A stretch of DNA of 64,000 nt from Natronosalvus caseinilyticus (GTDB taxonomy: Archaea; Halobacteriota; Halobacteria; Halobacteriales; Natrialbaceae), in the NCBI RefSeq assembly GCF_017357105.1, contig NZ_CP071596.1, forward strand, positions 1,612,001 through 1,676,000, read 5' to 3'. The position numbers and the translations under genes were made by a program. Positions 52,572 through 60,145 of the stretch are shown here, piece after piece. Position 1 is the stretch's first letter. Each line of letters starts with the position of its first letter. The notes under the pieces were generated by a model, which made no database searches, was not told the origin of the DNA, and saw only the letters and a program-made list of their open reading frames with translations.

Positions 52572-52991
52572 ATGCCGGAGAGTCCGTTCGACGTCGAGAT
52601 TCGGGTCGGCGAGATCGTCCGCGCGGAATCGTTTCCCGAAGCGCGAAAGTCGCACATGACGAAGCTGTGGATCGACCTCGGTGCTGGTGACGACGGCGCT
52701 GGTGGCGACGATACGGAGGATGGCGGTACGGAGGATGACGGGGCGAACGACGACTCGAGCGACGAGAGCACCCTCGTCCAGTCCGCCGGCCAGCACGACT
52801 ACCACTACGATCCCGATGACCTCGTCGGCAGACGGGTCCTCTGTGCCACGAACCTCGGAAGCGTCCGTATCGCCGGCTTCAAATCGGAAGCGCTCACCGT
52901 CGGCGTCCCCAGCGACGACGGGTATCCAGTGCTCGTGAATCCCGACACCGAAGTCGACGCCGACGTGCCACTCGGTGGCGTCCTGTACTGA
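52572..52991 (+). CDS. CsaA-like tRNA-binding-domain protein with acidic insert
   Basis: A 139-residue OB-fold protein of the CsaA/EMAP-II type. The N-terminal FDVEIRVGEIVRAESFPEAR and KLWIDLG form the first strands, and RRVLCATNLGSVRIAGFKSEAL with GVLY form the second part. In between, residues about 37-70 are a Gly/Asp/Glu insert absent from bacterial CsaA (which is about 110 residues). The family binds tRNA or unfolded proteins in a chaperone-like way. The insert sits in an exposed loop and is likely disordered. Confidence 0.83.
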   Translation: MPESPFDVEIRVGEIVRAESFPEARKSHMTKLWIDLGAGDDGAGGDDTEDGGTEDDGANDDSSDESTLVQSAGQHDYHYDPDDLVGRRVLCATNLGSVRIAGFKSEALTVGVPSDDGYPVLVNPDTEVDADVPLGGVLY

Positions 52992-53208
52992 CGGTCAGGG
53001 CCGTTGCCTCGAGCACGGCGAAATCGAGGGTTGGGCGGTGATCTCGCCGTGATCGCTCGCGGTGGGGTGACTCGACGCGTTCGACGACGACGTCGGTGTC
53101 GATGGCCAAGTCGCCCCCTCGAGCGCGCGGCTGAACGTCGACCGGAGGAGGTACCCTGCACGACCGGAGGAGGGAAACCCTGATACTGCCGTCGCCTAAT
53201 CGTCACGC

Positions 53209-53649
53209 ATGGGAACCGAGTGGACCGACCGGATCGTCAGCGAGCGCATGACCGTCGACCGGGAGTTCTCGACGCGAGTCCAGAGCTCTCGTTTTTCGAG
53301 CCAGGAGTGGAGTCTGATCATGACCGCGACCGAGTTCGAAATCGAGAATCCCGACGACCCCGAAACCGCGCGCATGGTCGCCAACACCGACAAGATCGAC
53401 CAGATCCTGCCGGAACTCGAGAACGTCCGTTCCCAGGTGGGGGCGATGGGCGGCGCGCCCGGCGGCGACGACTCGAGCGGCGGGTTCCTCGACTCGATCA
53501 AGGGTGCCCTCGGGATGGGCGGCGGTGGCTCCCACGACGCCGAACGCGAGGCCGCCGAGGCGCTCACCCAGGAGTACGCCGAGGAACTGCAGTCCCGACT
53601 CGAGGAGAACGGCCGCTGGGAGGGGATTTGTGCGACCGCGGCGGAGTAA
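53209..53649 (+). CDS. DUF5799 family protein
   Basis: A 146-residue haloarchaeal protein of DUF5799. The N-terminal half (TEWTDRIVSERMTVDREFST, SSQEWSLIMTATEFEIEN, MVANTDKIDQILPELEN) is conserved, the centre has a Gly-rich GGAPGGDDSSGGFLDSIKG segment, and the C-terminus is a helix ending ENGRWEGICATAAE. Function unknown. It is monocistronic. Confidence 0.82.
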   Translation: MGTEWTDRIVSERMTVDREFSTRVQSSRFSSQEWSLIMTATEFEIENPDDPETARMVANTDKIDQILPELENVRSQVGAMGGAPGGDDSSGGFLDSIKGALGMGGGGSHDAEREAAEALTQEYAEELQSRLEENGRWEGICATAAE

Positions 53650-53718
53650 CGTCGCTCGAGTGACTCGCTTCAGCGCGCGCGTCGCTCCGTCGCCTGGTGT
53701 GCACGACGCTCCGTCGAA

Positions 53719-53862
53719 TCAATCGCCCGCGTGAAACAGCGTCCGCTCGCTCGATTCGTAGATGTTGATCAGTTCGGTCACGAGTTCGTCGTAGGACTCG
53801 TCTTCGATCCGCAGGGCGTCCAGTCGCTCGATCGTTTCCTCGTCGAGTTCGACCTGGGGCAT
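53719..53862 (-). CDS. Very small DUF7557-type protein
   Basis: A 47-residue protein: start MPQVELDEETIERLDALR, end SSERTLFHAGD. It resembles the N-terminal ribbon-helix-helix half of small haloarchaeal antitoxin-like proteins (DUF7557). The preceding and following genes point away from or toward it with a 69-base divergent spacer to the next plus-strand gene. Its acidic composition and intact frame support it. It may be an orphan antitoxin-like regulator. Confidence 0.7.
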   Translation of the reverse strand: MPQVELDEETIERLDALRIEDESYDELVTELINIYESSERTLFHAGD

Positions 53863-53931
53863 GGGCGAACGTTAGATGCCGACGGCAATAAAGGCACAGT
53901 ACCTTTAAGGTGGCCCGCCAAGGGCCAGTCG

Positions 53932-54219
53932 ATGACAGACGACATCGAGACGACTACGTTTTCGATCGAAACCGACGGCGACGCCGACGAAGTCACGCTC
54001 CCGATCGGCCTGGTCGACCTCCTCGCGGAGGAGGGTCAGGGCGAGGCCGAGACCGTCGCGGACATCACCCTGCTTTCCTTTGCGAGCCGCGCCCACCACC
54101 TCGTCCACCACGGCGAGGATCCGGGTGAGGACCTCGAGGCCCAGGAAGAGCGCGTCATGGACCTCTTCGAAGAGCGCTTCGGCGTCTCGTTTGCGGAAGC
54201 GACGGGCCACCACCACTGA
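53932..54219 (+). CDS. Small haloarchaeal protein (DUF7545-like)
   Basis: A 95-residue acidic protein: ETTTFSIETDGDADEVTLPI then VADITLLSFASRAHHLVHHG and the helical ERVMDLFEERFGVSFAEATG. It matches a family of small haloarchaeal proteins; function unknown. ATG 53932 follows ACCTTTAAGG at 53901-53910, a TATA-like element that would give a leaderless or near leaderless message. It is divergent from the small gene at 53862. Confidence 0.75.
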   Translation: MTDDIETTTFSIETDGDADEVTLPIGLVDLLAEEGQGEAETVADITLLSFASRAHHLVHHGEDPGEDLEAQEERVMDLFEERFGVSFAEATGHHH

Positions 54220-54273
54220 GTTGACGCTCGAGACCGCCGGACTCGAGCCGATTTTCGCGGTTTCGACACTACT

Positions 54274-54362
54274 CTCGAGCCCCGTTGCCACCTCGAGTCA
54301 CGTTGCCACCTCGAGCCGTCACCGTCTTCGAGCCGCGTTGCCACCTCGAGCCCCGTCGTCAC
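54274..54362 (+). repeat. 18-bp CTCGAG-containing intergenic repeat
   Basis: Units CTCGAGCCCCGTTGCCAC, CTCGAGTCACGTTGCCAC and further degenerate copies (CTCGAG + GTTGCCAC at 54340) lie between the small protein gene and the biotin operon. They share CTCGAG with other intergenic repeats in the window. Confidence 0.7.
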
Positions 54363-54429
54363 CGATTCTACCACCACCTCGAATCTCGAGGGACCGTGAT
54401 TCGGAGACGGTATTCGTGTGGCGACGGAC

Positions 54430-54457
54430 GTAAACCGAAGCATTAAATCGGGTTTAC
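54430..54457 (+). promoter_or_regulatory. BirA-type biotin operator upstream of bioY
   Basis: Perfect inverted repeat GTAAACC-N14-GGTTTAC ending 14 bases before ATG 54472. Spacing and half-sites match BirA operators described for archaea (GTTAACC/GTAAACC type with N14-16). ATTAAAT in the centre could be a TATA box, so binding would block initiation. Confidence 0.75.
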
Positions 54458-54471
54458 GAGTGACTCGAGGT

Positions 54472-55053
54472 ATGGCTACGTCAACCGAAAATGTCGACCT
54501 CGTCGACGGCGACGTCGTGCGCTCGTTCGCTCGAGCCGCCCTGTTAGCGGTGTTGATCGGCGCGAGCGCCTACGTATCGATTCCACTGCCGGTCTCGCCG
54601 GTCCCGTTCACGCTCCAGGTGTTGTTCGTCTTCCTCGCAGGACTGGTGCTCGGGCCCGTCTGGGGCGTCATCTCGATGGTGCTGTACCTCGCCGCCGGTG
54701 CGATCGGCGTTCCGGTCTTCGCCGGGGGCGTAGGCGGCGTCGGTCACCTGTTCGGCTACACCGGAGGGTACCTCTGGTCGTACCCGATCGCGGCGTTCGT
54801 CATCGGCCTCCTCGTCCACCGTGGCTGGCGGGTTCGAGACCCCGCGACGGTACAGAAGACGACGCTCGCCGCGGCGCTGCTGGTTGGCCTCGGTATCATC
54901 TACGGCCTCGGCGTCCCGTGGCTTGCCTGGGTCCAGAGCCTCTCGCTCGCCGAGGCGGCCATCATCGGCATGGCGTACTACGTTCCCCTCGACCTCGTGA
55001 AACTCGCCGCCGCGATCGCAATCGTTCGGAGCGAACGGATCCCCGTCGCCTAG
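54472..55053 (+). CDS. bioY: Biotin transporter substrate-binding subunit BioY
   Basis: A 193-residue BioY S-component of an energy-coupling-factor transporter. About six helices are visible; family marks include YVSIPLPVSPVPFTLQVLFV near the start, LYLAAGAIGVPVFAGGVGG and GYTGGYLWSYPIAAF. ATG 54472 was chosen since it follows the operator and removes an unconserved tail. It binds biotin in the membrane. bioM starts 3 bases after its stop. Confidence 0.92.
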   Translation: MATSTENVDLVDGDVVRSFARAALLAVLIGASAYVSIPLPVSPVPFTLQVLFVFLAGLVLGPVWGVISMVLYLAAGAIGVPVFAGGVGGVGHLFGYTGGYLWSYPIAAFVIGLLVHRGWRVRDPATVQKTTLAAALLVGLGIIYGLGVPWLAWVQSLSLAEAAIIGMAYYVPLDLVKLAAAIAIVRSERIPVA

Positions 55054-55056
55054 TCG

Positions 55057-55785
55057 ATGATCGAATTTCGCGACGTTCGCTACGAGATCGAGGGCGTCAC
55101 CGTCCTCGAGTCCATCTCGCTCGAGGTCGGGAGCGACGAGTTCGTCGTCCTCGCGGGCGCGAACGGGAGCGGGAAGACGACGCTCCTGCGTCACTGCAAC
55201 GGCCTACTGACGCCGACGTCGGGGGCGGTCCTCGTCGACGGCACGCCGGTCATCGACAATCTCGTGGCCGCCCGCACAGCTGTGGGGATGGTCTTCCAGC
55301 ACCCACGGGACCAGTTCGTCGCCGCGACGGTCGGCGCGGACGTCGCGTTCGGCCCGGAAAACCTCGGCCTCGAGCATCCGGAGATCGATCGACGCGTCGC
55401 CGACGCGCTCGAAGCCGTCCGACTCGAGGGACGCGAGGACGATCGAATCCACACCCTCTCCGGGGGCGAACAGTCCCGCGTCGCCATTGCGGGCGCGCTC
55501 GCGATGGAGCCGACTCACCTCGTCCTCGACGAACCGTTCACCGGCCTCGACGACCCCGCCCGTCGAGCGGTCCTCGAGCGCCTGTCCGCCCTCTCCCGGC
55601 AAGGAACCGGAATCGTCCTCGCGACCCACGACCTGCGGGACGTCCTCGAACTGGCTGACCGGGTGCTCGTCATGCGAAACGGCTCAATCGCGATCGATAA
55701 ACCACCGGCTGACGCTCGCGACTCCCTCGAGAGCGAGGCGTTCGCCGTTCGCGCGCCCGGCAGCGGTACGCGAGTCGGGGACTGA
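55057..55785 (+). CDS. bioM: ECF transporter ATPase BioM
   Basis: A 242-residue ABC ATPase. Walker A GANGSGKTTLL, Q-loop FQHPRDQF, signature LSGGEQSRVAIAGAL and Walker B HLVLDEPFTGLD are all present. It pairs with BioY and BioN in biotin uptake. The gene order Y-M-N is the classical bioYMN set and the spacing of 3 and 6 bases points to one operon under the operator at 54430. Confidence 0.93.
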   Translation: MIEFRDVRYEIEGVTVLESISLEVGSDEFVVLAGANGSGKTTLLRHCNGLLTPTSGAVLVDGTPVIDNLVAARTAVGMVFQHPRDQFVAATVGADVAFGPENLGLEHPEIDRRVADALEAVRLEGREDDRIHTLSGGEQSRVAIAGALAMEPTHLVLDEPFTGLDDPARRAVLERLSALSRQGTGIVLATHDLRDVLELADRVLVMRNGSIAIDKPPADARDSLESEAFAVRAPGSGTRVGD

Positions 55786-55791
55786 CGATCG

Positions 55792-56496
55792 ATGCTCGGT
55801 TACGAACCCGACGACACGCTCGCTCACCGCCTCGATCCACGGTCGAAACTCGCCGTCCAGATCGGGTTCTCCGTCGCGGCGCTGGCTCACCTCTCGCCGC
55901 GACCACTCGCGGCACTCACCGTCCTCGCGCTGGGGTTCCTGTGGTCTGCGGACGTTTCGCCGCTTCGTGCGCTCGTTGCCTACCGATTCGCGCTGCCGTT
56001 TCTGCTCGCGGCCCCGGTCGTCGCCGCGCTCTCGTTCGGCCCGCCGTGGCTCGAGCCTGGCGACGCGGTCGAGCCGACGCTCGCGAGCTACCGCGTCCTG
56101 TTGATCGTCCTCGTCAGCGCCGCTTACGTGCGCTCGACGCCGGTTCGCGCCTCTCGGGCGGCTATCCAACGAACGATTCCGGGGAAACCCGGACAGGTGC
56201 TGGGAATGGGCGTCGCGCTCGTCTTTCGGTTTCTCCCCGTGCTCCGGGCCGATTTGCAGTCGATCCGGGACGCCTCTGCGTCTCGACTGGGGACCGAACG
56301 GGGCTTGCTCGAGCGGGTGACCCACCTCGGAGTGACGGCCCTCGAGCGAGCATTTCTCCGGGCGGACCGACTGGCGATCGCGATGCAGGCGCGGTGTTTC
56401 GCCTGGAACCCGACGCTCCCGGAACTCGCACTCACACGGCTCGACGTCCCAGCGTTTGGGCTGGCCGTCGCGCTATCGGTATCGGCGTTCGTCTAG
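55792..56496 (+). CDS. bioN: ECF transporter transmembrane subunit BioN
   Basis: A 234-residue membrane T-component: RLDPRSKLAVQIGF at the N-terminus, several helices, and two Ala-Arg-type coupling sites, SASRLG (about residue 165) and MQARCF (about residue 200), where family members often show ARG. The Cys in the second site is unusual but tolerable. The product couples BioM ATP hydrolysis to BioY. The stop overlaps the convergent ligase gene by 4 bases. Confidence 0.88.
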   Translation: MLGYEPDDTLAHRLDPRSKLAVQIGFSVAALAHLSPRPLAALTVLALGFLWSADVSPLRALVAYRFALPFLLAAPVVAALSFGPPWLEPGDAVEPTLASYRVLLIVLVSAAYVRSTPVRASRAAIQRTIPGKPGQVLGMGVALVFRFLPVLRADLQSIRDASASRLGTERGLLERVTHLGVTALERAFLRADRLAIAMQARCFAWNPTLPELALTRLDVPAFGLAVALSVSAFV

Positions 56497-57203
56497 ACGT
56501 CGAGGTCCTCGAGAACGAACTCTCGATTGCCGACGAGCGCCGACTCGAGGACGCGCCGCACCCGTTCGGGAGAGACGGTCGAGCCGTCCGCCACGCCGCC
56601 CACCGAATCCGGATCGAACGGCACCTCGAGCGCGTCGTAGACGGCCTCGAGGACGTCTCGAAGCTCGTCGCTCGCCTCGACGAGCAGGATCCCCGAAACG
56701 AGGGCGGCGTCGCTCGTCACTCGCTGGGCGATGCCGACGACTTTTCGGAGCGACCCGCCAACCTCGAGCGAGAGGGAGTGGGTCCCCGGACAGAACGAGT
56801 CGTCGGGCTCGCCCCGAACCGGTTCGACGCCGAGGTCCACGAGAGCCGATTCGACGTCGGCCGTGAGCCGTTCGTAGCGCTCGTCGGTTCCTCGCCGGAA
56901 GTCCGCGACGGGCTCTGCGCGGGCGAACGCCAGCACTCGCGACCCGTCGTAGGCCACCGCTCGACCACCGACGCTGCGCTCGACCGGAGGGAACCCGCGT
57001 TCGTCGGCGGCCTCGCGACCTCGTTCGTACCCACCGCGTCGGGCGTCGCGGCGGCCGAACGCGACCTGGCGGTGGGGCGTCCAGACGCGAACCGCCTGCT
57101 GGCCATCGGCGGCGACCTCGAGGAGGCGTTCGCTCGCCGCCCGGTCGGCGTCGATCGTCGGCTTTCGGCCCCGGAGGACGCGAACCGGCGGAGTCGCTGG
57201 CAT
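56493..57203 (-). CDS. Lipoate/biotin protein ligase-like (LplA/BPL fold)
   Basis: A 236-residue member of the biotin/lipoate A/B ligase family. It shows VRVWTPHRQVAFGRRD (R-x-x-x-V-x-x-G-R), ERSVGGRAVAY (GGR/G loop) and the catalytic Lys in SLRKVVGIAQRV. The absence of a BirA-type HTH means it is not the classical repressor-ligase. It lies convergent to the bioYMN operon, which suggests biotin or lipoate attachment as function; the sequence alone favours lipoate. Arg and Asp rich loops are normal for the host. Confidence 0.83.
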   Translation of the reverse strand: MPATPPVRVLRGRKPTIDADRAASERLLEVAADGQQAVRVWTPHRQVAFGRRDARRGGYERGREAADERGFPPVERSVGGRAVAYDGSRVLAFARAEPVADFRRGTDERYERLTADVESALVDLGVEPVRGEPDDSFCPGTHSLSLEVGGSLRKVVGIAQRVTSDAALVSGILLVEASDELRDVLEAVYDALEVPFDPDSVGGVADGSTVSPERVRRVLESALVGNREFVLEDLDV

Positions 57204-57257
57204 ATTCGTAGCGTGGAGCCGAACTATCTAAATTCCCGCGACTCCGATTTGCGGTCG

Positions 57258-58160
57258 ATGGACGCGCCAGGGCCGGAACCGGTCACGCTCGGACCCTCGA
57301 TGCTCGAGCGCTACGCTCGCTTCTCGCTGTACAACTCGCCGTACCCTGCCCACGACCGGGGCTGTGCGATCGACCTCTATCCCGGGACGCTCCGGGACGG
57401 CCGGACGACCGCGGCGCCGAGTCCCGTCTCGGGAACTGTCCTCGAGACGCGGACTGTCCGGGCGCCGCCGAAACCGTACGCGCCCGATCACGACCACCTG
57501 ATTCTCCTCAAGTGCGACGGGCCGTTCGCTGGACTGATCGCCCGGATCCTCCACGTCGACCCCGCCGTCGAGGCGGGCGAGAGGGTCGAGGCGGGAGAGT
57601 CGCTGGGTCGACTTGTGCGGGCCGGCTTCTTCGCTCCCTGGGTCGACAACCACCTCCACGTCGGCTTTCGTCGACCCGACCAGAACTGTTATCGGGCGTC
57701 GGGATCGCTCCCGCTGGTGCTCGGCTTGGAGGTTCGCCCGCTCGCGTGGGACGGCGCCGGCACAGTGGTCGACGTCGGCGAGACGTACGCGGTGCTCGAC
57801 GCCCCGACGCACCCGTCTCCCGGAGCGGAGTTCGTCGGGGTCGCGGCGGACGATGGCGGGGTCGTAGACGGCGGGATGCCCCACTACGAGGGTGGAGGCG
57901 TCCTCGGGGACGTTTCGGGTACCGACGTTCGCCTCGGTGGAACCCGACTCGGCACACTTGAGGACGGCGGTCGAACGATCGACTGGGACCGCCTCACGGT
58001 AACCGTCGACGGCACGCCGATTACTGGACTCTCGTTCTTTTGCGCCCGCGACGACGGCTTCGGCGCGAAGCTCATCTGCCCGGATCACGATTTCGCCGTG
58101 GGCTCTCAGGTCACAGTCGAGATCCGAAACGGTGGTCTCGGCGCCAACAGAAAAGGTTAG
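57258..58160 (+). CDS. M23-like peptidase-fold protein without signal peptide
   Basis: A 300-residue protein, weakly similar to M23/lysostaphin-type metallopeptidase folds. It has HDRGCAIDLYPG, PSPVSGTV with the hybrid-motif-like beta part, DHDHLILL, and DNHLHVGFR supplying an H-x-H. The first metal His/Asp spacing differs from H-x3-D, so zinc binding is not assured. No signal peptide or membrane helix is seen, and archaea lack peptidoglycan, so the normal substrate is absent. The C-terminal half is a separate beta-rich domain. It is divergent from the ligase gene. Confidence 0.6.
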   Translation: MDAPGPEPVTLGPSMLERYARFSLYNSPYPAHDRGCAIDLYPGTLRDGRTTAAPSPVSGTVLETRTVRAPPKPYAPDHDHLILLKCDGPFAGLIARILHVDPAVEAGERVEAGESLGRLVRAGFFAPWVDNHLHVGFRRPDQNCYRASGSLPLVLGLEVRPLAWDGAGTVVDVGETYAVLDAPTHPSPGAEFVGVAADDGGVVDGGMPHYEGGGVLGDVSGTDVRLGGTRLGTLEDGGRTIDWDRLTVTVDGTPITGLSFFCARDDGFGAKLICPDHDFAVGSQVTVEIRNGGLGANRKG

Positions 58161-58185
58161 GTCCTTCGAGAGACTGGTGTCGGCA

Positions 58186-58416
58186 ATGGCTGCACTGAAT
58201 ACGGAACTCGTCCTCGAGGTGGCGACGTTACTGCTTTACTCGCTGATCGCGGCCGCCCTGACGGTGGCCGGAGCCGCCGCGGAGTTGCTGAGCATCCAGA
58301 ACTTCGGCGCCGGTGAACTGTCCGTGGCCGTCTGGGCGGGAGTACTCGGCTTCGTCCTGCTGTACGCCGGTCTCTACGGCATCGGCTACCAGAAGTTGCT
58401 GGCTCGAGTGATCTGA
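58186..58416 (+). CDS. Small two-helix membrane protein
   Basis: A 76-residue membrane protein with two helices (EVATLLLYSLIAAALTVAGA, AVWAGVLGFVLLYAGLYGI). ATG 58186 gives a compact start; the frame extends upstream to 58132 without conservation. Not recognised further. It follows the M23-like gene by 25 bases and could be in the same transcript. Confidence 0.75.
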   Translation: MAALNTELVLEVATLLLYSLIAAALTVAGAAAELLSIQNFGAGELSVAVWAGVLGFVLLYAGLYGIGYQKLLARVI

Positions 58417-58476
58417 GGCGCCTGTCAGTTCTTCGGTTGATCGTCGTCTACTCAGCGACGGCGTTCCTGGCGGAGT

Positions 58477-58575
58477 CGAGCCATCCTCGAGCCACCGTCG
58501 ATCCGTCTTCGAGTCTCCGCCGAGCCACCGTCGATCCGTCTTCGAACCATCCTCGAACCACCGTCGACTCATCGC
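58477..58575 (+). repeat. 33-bp intergenic tandem repeat
   Basis: GAGCCACCGTCGATCCGTCT occurs at 58489 and again at 58522, with spacing of 33 bases; further partial copies (TCGAACCATCC, TCGAACCACC) extend the array to about 58575. It lies downstream of the small membrane protein. Confidence 0.75.
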
Positions 58576-58621
58576 TGATGAACGATCGCGATCCGGAAAT
58601 TCCACCGATCAGACAACGCCG

Positions 58622-59731
58622 CTACCGGCGAAGAATCAGCTTCAACACGTCCTCGTCCTCGAGCACGTGCTGATCGCCCACCTGCTGTTTGTCGTGGGTC
58701 GCACTGGGCCCGGACACCCGTGCGAACCGGAATCGCTCCTCGAACTCGCCGCCGAGCTTGTCGACGGCGTCCTCGATGGTCGACCCCGCCGAAATGACGA
58801 GCGGTTCCTCGTAGTCGACTCCTCGTCCCGGCTTGTCCATGTAGACACGGATCAGGTCGAGGTTGTCCCACATTCGGTCCTTGAGCGCCTCGAGCCCCTT
58901 CTCTTCCTCGGCGCTGATGAACGTGACCTCCTCGGGGTCGAGGCCACGCTCTCGGAGTTGCTCGTCGACGGTTTCTTTGTACTCTGGGGTGATCAGGTCG
59001 ACCTTGTTGACGCAGGTGATCGACGGGATGTACTCCCGGTTCTCCATTAGGCCGTCGATCAGGCGGTCGATGTCGACCTTCTCGCCGAGGTTGAGGTCGG
59101 CGTTGACGTACCCCTGGTCGCGCAGGACCTCCTTGATCGTGGCCTCATCCAGGTCCTGGTCGGCGCTCGAGGTGACCTTGATACCGTCTTTGATCTTCGG
59201 CCGGACGGTCACCCGCGGTGGTTCCTTGTCGACGCGGATGTTGATGTCGTACAACTCCTCTTGCAGGCGGTCGTACTGCTCGATCTCGAACACCGAGAGG
59301 ACGAAGAGGATGAGGTCGGCGTTCCGGACGACCGAGAGCACCTGCTTGCCGTCGCCCTTCCCGGTCGCCGCGCCCTCGATAAGCCCGGGCACGTCGAGGA
59401 GCTGGATGTTCGCGCCGCGGTGTTTGCACATCCCGGGATTGACGTCGAGGGTCGTGAACTCGTACTCGCCGGTCTCGCTCTCGGCGTTGGTCAGCGAGTT
59501 CAGCAGCGAGGACTTGCCGACGCTCGGAAACCCGACGAGACCGACCGTCGCGTCGCCGGTCTTCTCGACGGAGTAGCCCGTCCCGCCGCCCGCCGAGGAC
59601 TGGTTCTGGAGCTTCTCTTTCTTCTCGGCGAGCTTCGATTTCAGCCGACCGATGTGCGCCTCGGTCGACTTGTTGTAGGGCGTGTTGGCGATTTCCTCCT
59701 CGATTGCCTGGATGTCCTCCTCGAGCCCCAT
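58622..59731 (-). CDS. DRG/Obg-type GTPase
   Basis: A 369-residue GTPase of the DRG family. G1 GFPSVGKSSLL, switch/G3 LLDVPGLIEGA, G4 NKVD, and G5 SAEEEKG are visible. A HTH-like insert lies near residues 170-250 and a TGS domain forms the C-terminus (VYMDKPGRGVDYEEPLVI). The N-terminal 60 residues form a coiled coil (QAIEEEIANTPYNKSTEAHI). DRG proteins bind ribosomes and are conserved in archaea and eukaryotes. ATG 59731 sets the conserved start; the frame to 59908 is not used. Confidence 0.93.
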   Translation of the reverse strand: MGLEEDIQAIEEEIANTPYNKSTEAHIGRLKSKLAEKKEKLQNQSSAGGGTGYSVEKTGDATVGLVGFPSVGKSSLLNSLTNAESETGEYEFTTLDVNPGMCKHRGANIQLLDVPGLIEGAATGKGDGKQVLSVVRNADLILFVLSVFEIEQYDRLQEELYDINIRVDKEPPRVTVRPKIKDGIKVTSSADQDLDEATIKEVLRDQGYVNADLNLGEKVDIDRLIDGLMENREYIPSITCVNKVDLITPEYKETVDEQLRERGLDPEEVTFISAEEEKGLEALKDRMWDNLDLIRVYMDKPGRGVDYEEPLVISAGSTIEDAVDKLGGEFEERFRFARVSGPSATHDKQQVGDQHVLEDEDVLKLILRR

Positions 59732-59923
59732 TCTATCTAGCCTCATCCGCGCGTCGCGAAAAACCCTTTCGACCTCGTGCAGGCGTCGCGGTGGGGTCGC
59801 GGCCGCGAACGGACGAACCGGGAAACCGAAAATCAGGATGCATCCGGAGATCCCCCTTCCACTCGAACCGACGGACACTTCGACACACATAAACGACCGG
59901 CAACGCATCGTTTAGCCGAACGA

Positions 59924-60127
59924 ATGCCAGATCCGTCGAGTCTGCGCGATAGCACGCAAATCGTCCTCCCACAGGAGGCCCTGGCGGGCCTCGAGGCGCA
60001 ACTCGACGAGGAGTTCACGATAACGATTTTCCCCGAAGGCGATCGGTACTGCCGGATCATCGGCAGCCCGGTCGAGATCAAGGAAGCGAGTCAGTTTCTG
60101 GTGCGCCAGGGCGTCAGCTTACCCTGA
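59924..60127 (+). CDS. VNG_1110C-family small protein
   Basis: A 67-residue protein: LRDSTQIVLPQEALAGLEAQ then DEEFTITIFPEGDRYCRIIG and VEIKEASQFLVRQGVSLP. It matches a family of small haloarchaeal proteins (VNG_1110C) with a KH-like beta-alpha-beta pattern; function unknown. ATG 59924 was chosen because the conserved part begins there. It is divergent from the GTPase gene. Confidence 0.82.
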   Translation: MPDPSSLRDSTQIVLPQEALAGLEAQLDEEFTITIFPEGDRYCRIIGSPVEIKEASQFLVRQGVSLP

Positions 60128-60145
60128 CACCTCCGATCCGGCACG

